32,080 nucleotides of DNA. Source: Clostridia bacterium. Its GTDB lineage: Bacteria > Bacillota > Clostridia > DSM-8532. The notes under the pieces were generated by a model. It ran no database searches and was not told the DNA's origin. It worked only from the letters and a program-made list of their open reading frames with translations. Below, piece by piece: positions 1-7,552 of this stretch; within the stretch, counting starts at the first letter, position 1, and each line of letters opens with the position of its first letter. The stretch spans positions 1 to 32,080 of the forward strand of contig JAIFNI010000277.1 of assembly GCA_020047785.1 (NCBI GenBank), given 5' to 3'. The position numbers and the translations under genes are program-made.

Positions 1-261
1 GTCGTCAAAAGCGCCGTCGCAGTCCTGCTTCTGACCATGCTTTCCAATGGGCTCAATTGCTTCGGCGCAGGATACGAGGTACAGATTCTCGCCAGCGGCA
101 TGGTGCTTTCGGTCGTCGTGCTTTATGAAGCATTCGTTCTCTACAAGCAGGGCAAACTGAAGGGCATGCGGCCTGAGCTTCTACACTCGGCGATTGAACC
201 GACGGACCGGCATTCGGCTGGTTCAGGGGCAAGTCCTGATGCGATGTCGAAGAGTGGATGA
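1..261 (+). CDS. Sugar ABC transporter permease (RbsC-like), C-terminal end
   Basis: This is the 3' end of a gene whose start lies outside the window; the frame is open from base 1 to the TGA at 259-261. The residues 'TMLSNGLNCFGAGYEVQ' followed by a hydrophobic stretch ending in 'VVLYEAFVLYKQGK' match the last two membrane segments of ribose/xylose-type ABC permeases, where a 'LSNGLNLLG'-like motif is characteristic. Such permeases form the membrane channel for monosaccharide import. The roughly 30-residue hydrophilic tail after the last helix is longer than usual. A pair of sugar-binding lipoproteins follows on the same strand, which supports a complete sugar importer whose ATPase lies upstream. 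The family call is fairly secure; the substrate cannot be read from this fragment. Confidence 0.75.
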   Translation, partial: VVKSAVAVLLLTMLSNGLNCFGAGYEVQILASGMVLSVVVLYEAFVLYKQGKLKGMRPELLHSAIEPTDRHSAGSGASPDAMSKSG

Positions 262-499
262 AGCCGGAAGAAAAAGCCTGATACAGAAAACCGGTTATAC
301 AGGGAACCTCAAAAAATGCAGAAGAAGCATCCGGTCCACAACAGGGCGGCAGCACAACGGCAGCATGTCGGAGGCGGCGGACGGCAGCGTACACCGGAGC
401 CTACATCCAGCGGGCACTCCGAGCCTGCATGAAAAGGGCATTTCAGATACGGTTCAACACATCACACGAACGAAATCAAAAACCAGGAGGAATTGTCGA

Positions 500-1705
500 A
501 TGAAAAAGAAACTGTTGTCCTTTGCCGTCATCCTCTGTCTGCTGACCCTGATGCTGGGTGGATGCGGCACAGCCGCTCCAGCCGCCGAATCCGCCAAGGC
601 GTCCGCTGCACCTGCGGAAAATACAGGTGCCAAGGAAACCCTCGCCGTCGACCTCTCCAAAATCATGGGCTCCGACGGTCAGCCGCTGCTGGTCATCGGC
701 GACAAGAAGGATGTTCCGGCACGTCCCGCGGACCCGAACGCACTGCCCGACACCGACCCCCTGCACTGGTGGGACATGGAGTACGCTGGCTGGACAACCG
801 TCAAGGCAACCATGCCGAAATCCCCCGGGGACGGTGCCAAAGGCAAGAAGGTCACCCTGATCGTTCATGGCGACCATCCGTGGACAACCGCCTACATCGC
901 CGGAGCCCAGAAGGCTGCCGAAGCCTATGGCATCGTCCTGAAGACCATGTCTCCGAACTGGGACCTCAATGTCCAGAACCAGATGATCGACCAGGCCATC
1001 AACGAGAAGCCGGATGCCATCGCCCTGATTCCAATCGATTCCAAGGCTGCGGTCCAGCAGTTCAAGAAAATCTATGATGCCGGCATTCCGCTGGTTGCCA
1101 CCAACACCTTGTCTGTCGATGAAGCGATGAAGTACACCATCGGCTGGTCCGGACCGGATGACTGGGGACAGTTCCGCATGCTGACACAGGAATTCGCGAA
1201 GAAGATGGGCAACAAGGGCGGATACGCCTGCATCTCCCACAATCCCGGCGGTTCCCCCTTCTTCGCCCGCACGGACGGACCGATTTCCGAATTGGCAAAA
1301 ATCGCGCCGGACATGAAACTGCTCGATCGCCAGGCACCCGGATTTGACGCCGCAAAGGTCACCCAGCTTGTTTCCGACTGGATCACCAAGTATGGGGACG
1401 AACTCAAGGGCATCATCGCCGCGGACGATTCCGCACAGCTCATCGGCATTGTTGACGCGCTCAAGAAGGCTGGCCGCACCGACATCGTCGTCGTGGCCGC
1501 CGGCAACAGCAAGGCCGGCATGGATGCATTGAAGGCCGGCGACTGCTTTGCCATCACCTACCAGACAACGGAAGGCGACGGTGCCGCCGCCATGCGTACC
1601 GCAGCCCTCTTCTTCGCCGGTGCTCCCATCGACCCCGTCACCTATCTGCCCAAGCACATCATCACAAAGGATGATGTGGACAAGTTCATGCCGGCACAAT
1701 GGTGA
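500..1705 (+). CDS. Sugar ABC transporter substrate-binding lipoprotein (first of two paralogues)
   Basis: This is a 401-residue periplasmic-binding-protein-like protein (Peripla_BP_4/ribose-binding type). It starts at the ATG at 500, nine bases after an AGGAGG box at 485-490; the frame is open upstream to 194 but that part is not protein-like. The N-terminus is a lipoprotein signal with a lipobox 'LGGC', so Cys22 should be lipidated and the protein held on the outer face of the membrane. The fold shows as 'VTLIVHGDHPWTTAYIAGAQKA', 'SPNWDLNVQNQMIDQAI' and 'DAIALIPIDSKAAVQQ', typical of class I sugar-binding proteins. It follows the permease end by about 240 bases and is followed by a close paralogue. 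The ligand is unknown; the nearby mutarotase suggests a deoxy-sugar. The coding end lies inside a tandem duplication. Confidence 0.88.
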   Translation: MKKKLLSFAVILCLLTLMLGGCGTAAPAAESAKASAAPAENTGAKETLAVDLSKIMGSDGQPLLVIGDKKDVPARPADPNALPDTDPLHWWDMEYAGWTTVKATMPKSPGDGAKGKKVTLIVHGDHPWTTAYIAGAQKAAEAYGIVLKTMSPNWDLNVQNQMIDQAINEKPDAIALIPIDSKAAVQQFKKIYDAGIPLVATNTLSVDEAMKYTIGWSGPDDWGQFRMLTQEFAKKMGNKGGYACISHNPGGSPFFARTDGPISELAKIAPDMKLLDRQAPGFDAAKVTQLVSDWITKYGDELKGIIAADDSAQLIGIVDALKKAGRTDIVVVAAGNSKAGMDALKAGDCFAITYQTTEGDGAAAMRTAALFFAGAPIDPVTYLPKHIITKDDVDKFMPAQW

Positions 1706-1767
1706 GCATTCGACAGCTGTTCATGCCGACAGGCACAATGGTGAGCATTCGACAGCTGTCCATGCCG
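1693..1767 (+). repeat. Tandem 36-bp repeat, two copies at 39-bp spacing, spanning the stop of the first binding protein
   Basis: Copies at 1693-1728 and 1732-1767 differ at one position. Each starts GGCACAATGGTGAGC and contains a CAGCTG palindrome (GACAGCTGTC complete in the second copy). The first copy includes the last codons and the TGA of the upstream gene, so the gene end itself was duplicated. Confidence 0.9.
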
Positions 1768-1862
1768 CATCTGGCATGGGTGTCCTCGGAATGATATCAT
1801 GGAACGGGGGGTGGTCCGATGGACTGCCTCCCGGTTCCGCGTTTCCGGTCTTTGCGGGGGTA

Positions 1863-3083
1863 ATGATGAATCGTTCAAAAGCGGGTTCGGGAAGTCTTCT
1901 TGCCGTTTTTCTGCTGGCCGGCATGCTGGGTGGTTGTTCGCAGACGGCCGTACCCGGATCCTCCGTCTCAGCCGTTCCGACCGTTACGGAACAGCCGGGT
2001 GCAAATCTTGCGGAATCCCTGCAGGTTGATGTCAGCGGACTCAAGTCCGGGGACGGTCAGCCTCTTCTGCTATACATGGAACAGAAGGAAATCCCGGAAC
2101 GCCCGACGGATCCGGACAAGCTGCCTCTGGAAGAGGCACTCCACTGGTATGACCTCGAATATGCCGGCTGGAACACCGAAAAAACCGGCATGCCGGCATC
2201 TCCCGCCGATGGGGCGACAGGAAAACAGGTCATGGTCATCATCAACGGAGACCATCCTTATCTCACAGCCTACGGCATCGGCGCGAAGAAAATCGCCGAC
2301 GCCTATGGCATGAAACTGCGCATCTATTCGCCCAATTGGGATCTGAACGTGCAGAACCAGCTGCTCGATCAGGCCATCAATGCAAAGCCGGATCTGATCG
2401 TGCTGATTCCGTTGGATGCAAAAGCCTCGGTGCAGCAGCTTCGAAAGATCAATGAAGCCGGCATTCCCTGCATCGCCAGCAACATGGTTCCCTATGCCGA
2501 CGGATTTCGCTATGTCATCGGCTGGACAGGGCCGGACGATTGGGGACAGTTCCGCATCCTGGCCAGGGAACTCGCCAAAAAACTCGGCAACGAAGGCGGC
2601 ATCTGCTACCTGCGCCATGCTCCGGGCGGTTCTCCCTTCTTTTCGAGGACATACGGCATGATAACCGAGCTGGAAAAGGTTGCGCCACATATCGTCACAC
2701 TCGACATGCAGGCGCCGGGGTTCGAAGTGGAGAAAACGACGCAGGTCGTCTCCGACTGGATTACGAAATACGGCGATCAGTTGAAGGCCATCTGCATCGC
2801 GGACGACTATACCCAGCTGACCGGTGCCCTCGATGCCTGCCGAAAGGCGGGACGGGAGGACATCATCCTGGTGGCGGCCGGAAACAGCCGGGTGGGCATG
2901 GATGCGGTCAAGGCAGGAAAATGCTTCGCCATCACCTACCAGTCCGCCGAGGCGGATGGCGCGGTGCCCATCAAGATGGCGGCCGACTGGTTCAATGGAT
3001 TGTCTGTAGAATCAGTCCGTTATCTGCCCAAGCATATCATCAAACAGGACAATGTGGACTTGTTCCTGCCGGCGCAATGGTAA
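1863..3083 (+). CDS. Sugar ABC transporter substrate-binding lipoprotein (second paralogue)
   Basis: This is a 406-residue protein from the ATG at 1863 (a second ATG directly follows at 1866). A GCGGGGG stretch at 1854-1860 is the likely ribosome binding site, rather close to the start. The frame continues upstream to 1548 without protein-like content. After a short basic start the sequence has a hydrophobic core and lipobox 'LGGC' (Cys24 counted from 1866), marking a lipoprotein. It is colinear with the gene before it across the whole mature length, sharing 'SPNWDLNVQNQ', 'LHWYDLEYAGW', 'WTGPDDWGQFRIL' and the C-terminal '(V)DLFLPAQW'. It is therefore a tandem duplicate. Differences cluster in the signal peptide and linker; binding-site divergence cannot be judged without a structure. 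It probably serves the same permease, perhaps with altered specificity. Confidence 0.87.
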   Translation: MMNRSKAGSGSLLAVFLLAGMLGGCSQTAVPGSSVSAVPTVTEQPGANLAESLQVDVSGLKSGDGQPLLLYMEQKEIPERPTDPDKLPLEEALHWYDLEYAGWNTEKTGMPASPADGATGKQVMVIINGDHPYLTAYGIGAKKIADAYGMKLRIYSPNWDLNVQNQLLDQAINAKPDLIVLIPLDAKASVQQLRKINEAGIPCIASNMVPYADGFRYVIGWTGPDDWGQFRILARELAKKLGNEGGICYLRHAPGGSPFFSRTYGMITELEKVAPHIVTLDMQAPGFEVEKTTQVVSDWITKYGDQLKAICIADDYTQLTGALDACRKAGREDIILVAAGNSRVGMDAVKAGKCFAITYQSAEADGAVPIKMAADWFNGLSVESVRYLPKHIIKQDNVDLFLPAQW

Positions 3084-3181
3084 GGTGCCGGAGTGAGCAG
3101 GTTATTTCTTTCCAAGCCAAGGCACCGGCAGGTACAAATCATTCAGATGAAAATACCGACCAAACTCATCAAGTGTGTGTA

Positions 3182-3210
3182 TGGTTCTATGCAGACGGAT
3201 TTTCTATAAT
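3182..3210 (+). promoter_or_regulatory. Possible sigma-70-type promoter before the mutarotase gene
   Basis: A perfect TATAAT lies at 3205-3210. The -35 position 17 bases upstream (TGGTTC, 3182-3187) matches the consensus poorly. The site lies 46 bases before the mutarotase start, in the 172-base gap after the second binding protein. Confidence 0.3.
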
Positions 3211-3255
3211 GTTCTCAGGATATGGCAAGCAGTGAAATATCGGGAGGAACCCATC

Positions 3256-3579
3256 ATGAAACGATATGGACAGCTCATTGGCGTCAGGGCGGAGAAACTG
3301 GCGGAATACAAAAAGCTTCATGCTGACGTCTGGCCTGATATTCTGGAGATGATTACGGCCTGCGGCATCCGGAATTACTCCATTTACGAAATGAACGGAC
3401 TGCTGTTCTCCTACTTCGAATATGTCGGGAACGATTTTGAGGCGGATATGGCAAAAATGGCCGCAGACCCGCGCACGCAGGAATGGTGGGATGTCTGCAA
3501 GCCCTGTCAGGAGCCGGTTGAAGGCCGGGCTCCGGGAGAGTGGTGGGCCACCATGCAGGAAGTGTTCCATTACGACTGA
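3256..3579 (+). CDS. rhaM: L-rhamnose mutarotase family protein
   Basis: This 107-residue protein has the length of the RhaM (DUF718) family, which interconverts alpha and beta anomers of L-rhamnose in the cytoplasm. The ATG at 3256 follows GGGAGGAA (3242-3249) and gives the expected N-terminus. Family landmarks are visible: 'EYKKLHADVWPDI' with the conserved His and Trp-Pro, 'IRNYSIY', the paired Trp of 'EWWDVC', and the ending 'MQEVFHYD', which corresponds to 'LQEVFYL' in E. coli RhaM. The catalytic His and Tyr appear to be present. The gene lies between sugar-binding proteins and a URO-D-like gene, so it points to a 6-deoxyhexose as substrate; fucose or another pyranose is also possible because the family is broader than its name. 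Confidence 0.85.
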   Translation: MKRYGQLIGVRAEKLAEYKKLHADVWPDILEMITACGIRNYSIYEMNGLLFSYFEYVGNDFEADMAKMAADPRTQEWWDVCKPCQEPVEGRAPGEWWATMQEVFHYD

Positions 3580-3629
3580 ATTCAGTGGAACAGAGATGAA
3601 CCCGCGGGACAGGAAGTGATGCCGGAAGA

Positions 3630-3754
3630 CGGTCACATCGACAGGACCGGCGATGCTCAGCTCGAAAGGGATCGGTAACGTTCAGATCGAAAGGGACCGG
3701 CAGTGTTCATATCAAAAGGGACCGGCAATGTATGGAACGAAAGGGGAACACATA
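3630..3754 (+). repeat. Five-unit 25-bp tandem array between the mutarotase and URO-D-like genes
   Basis: Units begin at 3630, 3655, 3680, 3705 and 3730, exactly 25 bases apart. The middle units share a GTTCAnATCnAAAGGGACCGG core; the first and last are more diverged. The last unit has become the ribosome binding site (AAGGGGA) just before the ATG at 3754, so the array supplies the leader of the next gene. Confidence 0.85.
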
Positions 3755-4917
3755 TGGGTAAGGCCAATGAGAAAATCCAGCGCCTGAGGGCGGTTCTCTC
3801 GCATAAGGAGGCTGATCGGGTCCCCATCAGCGATTTCTTCTGGACCGGACACTTGCTGAAATGCCGTGAAAAATTCGGCCCGGATTTCGATCCGTACCGG
3901 ATGTATGACCTTGACTATATCATCATCACGCCGAATATGGATCCGAAAATCCAGCCGTTCGAGATCCTTCTTGAAGAAGGCGCCGACATCATCCTGAAAA
4001 CAGGATTCGGTGCGACTATCAAGCGCTCCGGCACAGCGCCGATGCCTCATTTCGACAAGTTCTCCGTGGAAACGCCGGAAGAAATGGCGGATTTCACCTT
4101 CGAGGATCCTGCCGATCCGCGTCGCTTTCATCAGAGCGGTGAGGACCAGATCAATTGTGTCGGGGACGCGCTATCCAGAGGCATTCCGGCCTGGACTGAA
4201 CGTGTGGACGCATACAAGGACGACTTCGCCGTCTTCGGTTCCGTCACGGAGGTCTATGAATACCTGTGGCGCTGCATCGGCACGGAAAACGCCATGTACT
4301 GGATGCTCGAGGAGCCGGAGATGTTTGCGGATTTCGTCGGCCGCATCGGAGATTTTCTGTACACATTCGCCGAGGCCCAAGTGAAGGCGGGAAAAGGACG
4401 ACTTTCCGGCATGTACATCTGGGGCGATGTTGCCTACCGCAATGGCATGCTGTTTTCTCCAGCCATCTGGCGCAAACTGTTCAAGCCCCAGGTGAAGCGG
4501 CTCATCGATCTGTTCCATGCCAACGGTCTGATGGTCGTTTACCATGGGTGCGGCAATGCGACCCCCATCTATGATGATTTCGTTGAAATCGGCCTGGACG
4601 CCTACAATCCGCTGGAGGTGAAGGCGGATCTGGACGTTGTGAAGATTGGCCGTCAGTATGAAGGCCGCCTTGCCTTTGTCGGCAATGTCGATGTGCGCTG
4701 CATGGAAAGCGGTGACGCGGACACCATTCGTCGGGAGGTTCTCTACAAGCTTCAGGCGGCACAGGGTGGGGGATGGGTCTGCCAGTCCGACCATTCGGTC
4801 AGCAGTGATGTTTCGCCGGAAAGCTATGCCCTCATGGTGGAGACCCTGCGGGAGTTCGGAACCTATCCGCTGGATATGGCGCGCATCGCTGCAGAGTTGG
4901 CAATTCTGGACAAGTGA
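3754..4917 (+). CDS. URO-D superfamily protein (cobamide methyltransferase-like)
   Basis: This 387-residue protein starts at the ATG at 3754 behind AAGGGGA. It resembles the uroporphyrinogen decarboxylase superfamily, which includes haem enzymes and the MtaA/CmuA-type methyltransferases that move methyl groups between corrinoid proteins and thiols. The N-terminus 'KIQRLRAVLSHKEADRVPISDFFW' and the C-terminal 'GGGWVCQSDHSVSSDVSPESY' are typical of the methyltransferase-like branch. 'VVYHGCGN' around His264/Cys266 gives the His-x-Cys zinc site expected of thiol methyltransferases and absent from true URO-D. No haem genes or corrinoid protein are nearby. The context of sugar transport suggests catabolism, possibly handling of a methylated sugar, but the reaction is unknown. 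Confidence 0.8.
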   Translation: MGKANEKIQRLRAVLSHKEADRVPISDFFWTGHLLKCREKFGPDFDPYRMYDLDYIIITPNMDPKIQPFEILLEEGADIILKTGFGATIKRSGTAPMPHFDKFSVETPEEMADFTFEDPADPRRFHQSGEDQINCVGDALSRGIPAWTERVDAYKDDFAVFGSVTEVYEYLWRCIGTENAMYWMLEEPEMFADFVGRIGDFLYTFAEAQVKAGKGRLSGMYIWGDVAYRNGMLFSPAIWRKLFKPQVKRLIDLFHANGLMVVYHGCGNATPIYDDFVEIGLDAYNPLEVKADLDVVKIGRQYEGRLAFVGNVDVRCMESGDADTIRREVLYKLQAAQGGGWVCQSDHSVSSDVSPESYALMVETLREFGTYPLDMARIAAELAILDK

Positions 4918-4925
4918 CCGGGCAT

Positions 4926-5009
4926 CTGTGGTGGCATAATTTGTGGCGGTGGCGGCATAAAGACGCACTGCGGTGGCATGATAACGGTCTGCAGTGGCAC
5001 GATGTTCTT
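4926..5009 (+). repeat. Four-unit 21-bp tandem array after the URO-D-like gene
   Basis: Units start at 4926, 4947, 4968 and 4989. The consensus is close to CTGCGGTGGCATGATAACGGT, with the second unit the most diverged. The array begins nine bases after the URO-D-like stop codon and fills the gap to the convergent Rpn-family gene. Confidence 0.75.
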
Positions 5010-5016
5010 CTGCGAC

Positions 5017-6075
5017 TCATTGTGACGCTGTCAGGGCTTTCTCCACTTCTTCCCATGAGAGGGAAAGCAGGGAAATAATCTGCTCGATGGACGCCCCGCC
5101 TGCACTCAACCTGCGGATCAATTCGATGCGCTCCTGCCTGCGGCCTTCCTCGCGGCCCTCCTCACGGCCTTTTTCACGGCCCTGGTCCAATGCCTCCGAA
5201 ATCCGGGAACGTTCATCCAGGAGTTGTTTTTCCCTAGCTTCATAAACACGCCTTGTCTGCTCATCCATGCCGGCAACTTTCAATTCGTGAAAGGCATATG
5301 CCAATGTTCTGTTCTTCCTTGCCATCAATTCCAGCTCCTCCCGGGTTTCGGCACGTATGAAATTCAACCAGTCCCACAAAGAGACGTCTGCATCGCTTGT
5401 GCTGGATGGCTCAATGATCGTTTCGTCTTCATCATCCGTCAATTCGGAGCGTAATGCAAGATCGATTCCTTCCATTCCGTTCGCTGCTCGTGGCCGATTT
5501 CCATCGTGCAACGACATAGAGGTCGGGAGATCATCGATTTTTGGCAGCTCGAAAAAATGGATCTGCAGAACATTATCCATCAGATGTCCAGTTGCATCAT
5601 CCCGAAGGCGGAAGAGAGAATGAACCTGGTTCATCGGGAAGCAGATGAAATCAACAAGATTGATGACGATGCATGGTTTGAGTTCGCGGTACTCCATGGA
5701 ACCGGAAAGTTGGTCCGTGTACAGTCTGCTCCAGTAATAGAGGCTGCGTCTGGGCATGGATGCAAACGGCGCAACCTGTATCTCGATATTGATCTCTTCG
5801 CGACCGGCTGTTCGGGCACGTACGTCAAGTACGCTTAGTTTGTCGGTTGCGTGCTGTCGCAGCAAATCCTTGTCGAGTAACTCAAGATTATCGAAATTAA
5901 GTACCCCATTTCCGAGGATGGCTTTGAGCAACGAGACAAGCAAGTGTTTGTGCTGTTCGGTTCCGAACAGAAGCTTGAAGGCCATGTCGATTTTTGGTCG
6001 CATGATGAAAGCATCATCCTCATCAACACGTGGTCTTGAAAATTTGTCATCAGGCAGAACTTTTTTCCTTCTCAT
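5017..6075 (-). CDS. Rpn family recombination-promoting nuclease / PD-(D/E)XK transposase-like protein
   Basis: This is a 352-residue protein on the minus strand with AAAGGA upstream of the ATG at 6075. 'IMRPKIDMAFKLLFG' near the N-terminus and the nuclease core with Asp84 ('SVLDVRA') and Glu98-Ile-Gln100 ('INIEIQ') identify the PD-(D/E)XK family known as Rpn or TIGR01784. These proteins cut DNA and promote RecA-independent recombination; many are carried in multiple copies like mobile elements. The C-terminus has the usual charged run 'GREKGREEGREEGRR' followed by a helical tail 'ASIEQIISLLSLSWEEVEKAL'. The catalytic residues look intact. It has no functional link to the neighbouring sugar genes, and its position between two URO-D-like genes suggests insertion, though no terminal repeats were seen. 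Confidence 0.85.
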   Translation of the reverse strand: MRRKKVLPDDKFSRPRVDEDDAFIMRPKIDMAFKLLFGTEQHKHLLVSLLKAILGNGVLNFDNLELLDKDLLRQHATDKLSVLDVRARTAGREEINIEIQVAPFASMPRRSLYYWSRLYTDQLSGSMEYRELKPCIVINLVDFICFPMNQVHSLFRLRDDATGHLMDNVLQIHFFELPKIDDLPTSMSLHDGNRPRAANGMEGIDLALRSELTDDEDETIIEPSSTSDADVSLWDWLNFIRAETREELELMARKNRTLAYAFHELKVAGMDEQTRRVYEAREKQLLDERSRISEALDQGREKGREEGREEGRRQERIELIRRLSAGGASIEQIISLLSLSWEEVEKALTASQ

Positions 6076-6255
6076 GCGTAATTTCCTTTCATGTTCTGAC
6101 GACTGGTCACAGAAAACAAAGTGCCGAAACCTGCAACCACCTCATCATGACACAAAAAGAAAGGAAAACGATAAGCTGCCAGCCTACCAGGACTGTTTTT
6201 ATGGGATTTATTACCGGTGACTTAGGGCTTGGAATAAAATAACCTCCTCTCTGAA

Positions 6256-6296
6256 TTCCCGAAAACAATGGCCAAACCTGCCATTCTATTCGGGAA
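6256..6296. terminator. Two-tier stem-loop between the second URO-D-like gene and the Rpn gene
   Basis: Outer arms TTCCCGAA (6256-6263) and TTCGGGAA (6289-6296) enclose inner arms AATGGC (6267-6272) and GCCATT (6280-6285) with a seven-base loop. It lies just downstream of the URO-D-like stop at 6324 on the minus strand. No long T-run follows directly, so termination or mRNA protection is plausible but unproven. The rest of the 6076-6323 gap shows no gene. Confidence 0.4.
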
Positions 6297-6323
6297 AAGA
6301 GCATGTAATTTTCTTCCCACGCC

Positions 6324-7409
6324 TTACCCGGCGGTGCTTTGCCCGTAAACACCGTGCTTGTGTGCCGTCTCGTACAGCGCCAGCACGTTCTCGAGCGGTG
6401 AATTGTCCTGAAGCGCATGGGTCGGGGAAAAACAGTAACCGCCTCCGGGCATCAGCACAGTCAGTTTCTCCCGAACATCCGCCACCGTTTCATCCACCGT
6501 GCCGAATGCCACAGGCCCGGCGGTCGAGATGCAGCCGTGCAGGACAAGGCGGCCGCCGAATTGCTTTTTCAGGGTGACCGGGTCCATTCCTGCGGCTTCG
6601 GGCTGCAGCGTGTCGGCCGCCTTCAAACCGAGGGCGATGTAGTCTTCGTATGCCCAGCTGCTCGATCCGCACGTGTGCATCATGACGGGCAGTCCGTATT
6701 CCCGGGCGAGTTCGAAGAAGGGGACATGCCTGGGAAGTATGTTCCGCAGAAAGAGGTCCTGCGAAATGAGGGGCCCTCTTTGGGAACCCAAATCTTCTCC
6801 CAGCCACAGAAAATCGATCCGGTGTCCGATGCGTGCAAGGACCCTTCTGGTGACTTCCAGATGCAGTGCAAGGATTCGGTCGATCAGCAGGAGCCCGGCC
6901 GGGTCGTCCAGGGCGAGGTCCAGAAATGTCTGTTCCATGCCGCGCAGAAAGCCTGCCGTGTTCATGATGCAGGCGAGACCGGGATTGCCGTGATACAGGG
7001 CATAATCCTGGAACGTATCGCAGTCCTGTTCGAGTTGGCTGTAATCAAAATCGTCCGCCGAGGGGAGCGGCCAGGCCGCCACTTCCTCCTCATCGGCATG
7101 CATCAGCGGAAAGTCGCAGTAGTCCCAATACTTGCCGGAGGCATGGTTCACTTCGCGAAGATGCCAACCATATTGGGGGTCAACGATTCTGTCGGACTGT
7201 TCCGCGTGCAGACGCGGGCCGGCATAGGGAGCGCCGATGGCGCGGAAATCCACACCGAGACGCTTGCGCAGACCTTCGGCGTCACCCGGGGCAAGACCGA
7301 AATGCGCCTTGAGTTTCGCATCGATGCCGGGGTTGGCGTCGTAATCAATCGGGATGCGGTCGGGGATCCCCCCGGCAAAGACAGTGCGGACACGTTCACG
7401 TGAATTCAT
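6324..7409 (-). CDS. URO-D superfamily protein (second, diverged paralogue)
   Basis: This 361-residue protein is read from the ATG at 7409, divergent from the AraC-type regulator. 'MNSRERVRTVFAGGIPDRIPIDY' is a typical N-terminus of the methyltransferase-like branch of the URO-D superfamily. 'VMMHTCGSSSWAYEDYIALGLKAADTLQP' contains the His-x-Cys zinc-type motif and the following conserved segment, and 'GRLVLHGCIS' and 'GGYCFSPTHALQDNSPLENVLALYE' complete the pattern of the C-terminal half. It differs clearly in sequence from the URO-D-like protein at 3754-4917, so the two are not a recent duplication. The shared upstream region with an AraC regulator suggests substrate-induced expression. The reaction and methyl donor are unknown; no corrinoid protein is encoded here. 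Confidence 0.8.
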   Translation of the reverse strand: MNSRERVRTVFAGGIPDRIPIDYDANPGIDAKLKAHFGLAPGDAEGLRKRLGVDFRAIGAPYAGPRLHAEQSDRIVDPQYGWHLREVNHASGKYWDYCDFPLMHADEEEVAAWPLPSADDFDYSQLEQDCDTFQDYALYHGNPGLACIMNTAGFLRGMEQTFLDLALDDPAGLLLIDRILALHLEVTRRVLARIGHRIDFLWLGEDLGSQRGPLISQDLFLRNILPRHVPFFELAREYGLPVMMHTCGSSSWAYEDYIALGLKAADTLQPEAAGMDPVTLKKQFGGRLVLHGCISTAGPVAFGTVDETVADVREKLTVLMPGGGYCFSPTHALQDNSPLENVLALYETAHKHGVYGQSTAG

Positions 7410-7552
7410 GCAATGATTCCTTTCTCCGATTTATCCATGCATTTGCAGAAAAGCGATGTGAAAGCTACACTGGAAGAGGAACACGTGCGATGCTTTCTGT
7501 TGCGCATGAAGCAGTTGCAATTCCATTCTGACAGAAGGGAAAGCCGGTTGCG
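7410..7552. promoter_or_regulatory. Divergent control region between the URO-D-like and AraC-type genes
   Basis: These 143 bases must hold the promoters of both divergent genes and probably the AraC-type binding sites. A partly repeated ATTTGCAGAAA motif occurs at about 7441-7451 and again just inside the regulator gene near 7566-7576 in the same orientation, a possible direct-repeat operator. No convincing -35/-10 pair was identified by eye. Confidence 0.4.

Noticed and set aside
194-499. N-terminal extension of the first sugar-binding protein
   Set aside because: The segment is basic and compositionally unlike protein of this family, and a lipoprotein signal peptide with a good ribosome binding site starts at 500.
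476-1699. 407-residue minus-strand frame
   Set aside because: It is antisense to the sugar-binding lipoprotein gene and has no recognisable domain.
5017-6075. Complete insertion sequence around the Rpn-family gene
   Set aside because: No terminal inverted repeats or target-site duplications were seen at either edge.
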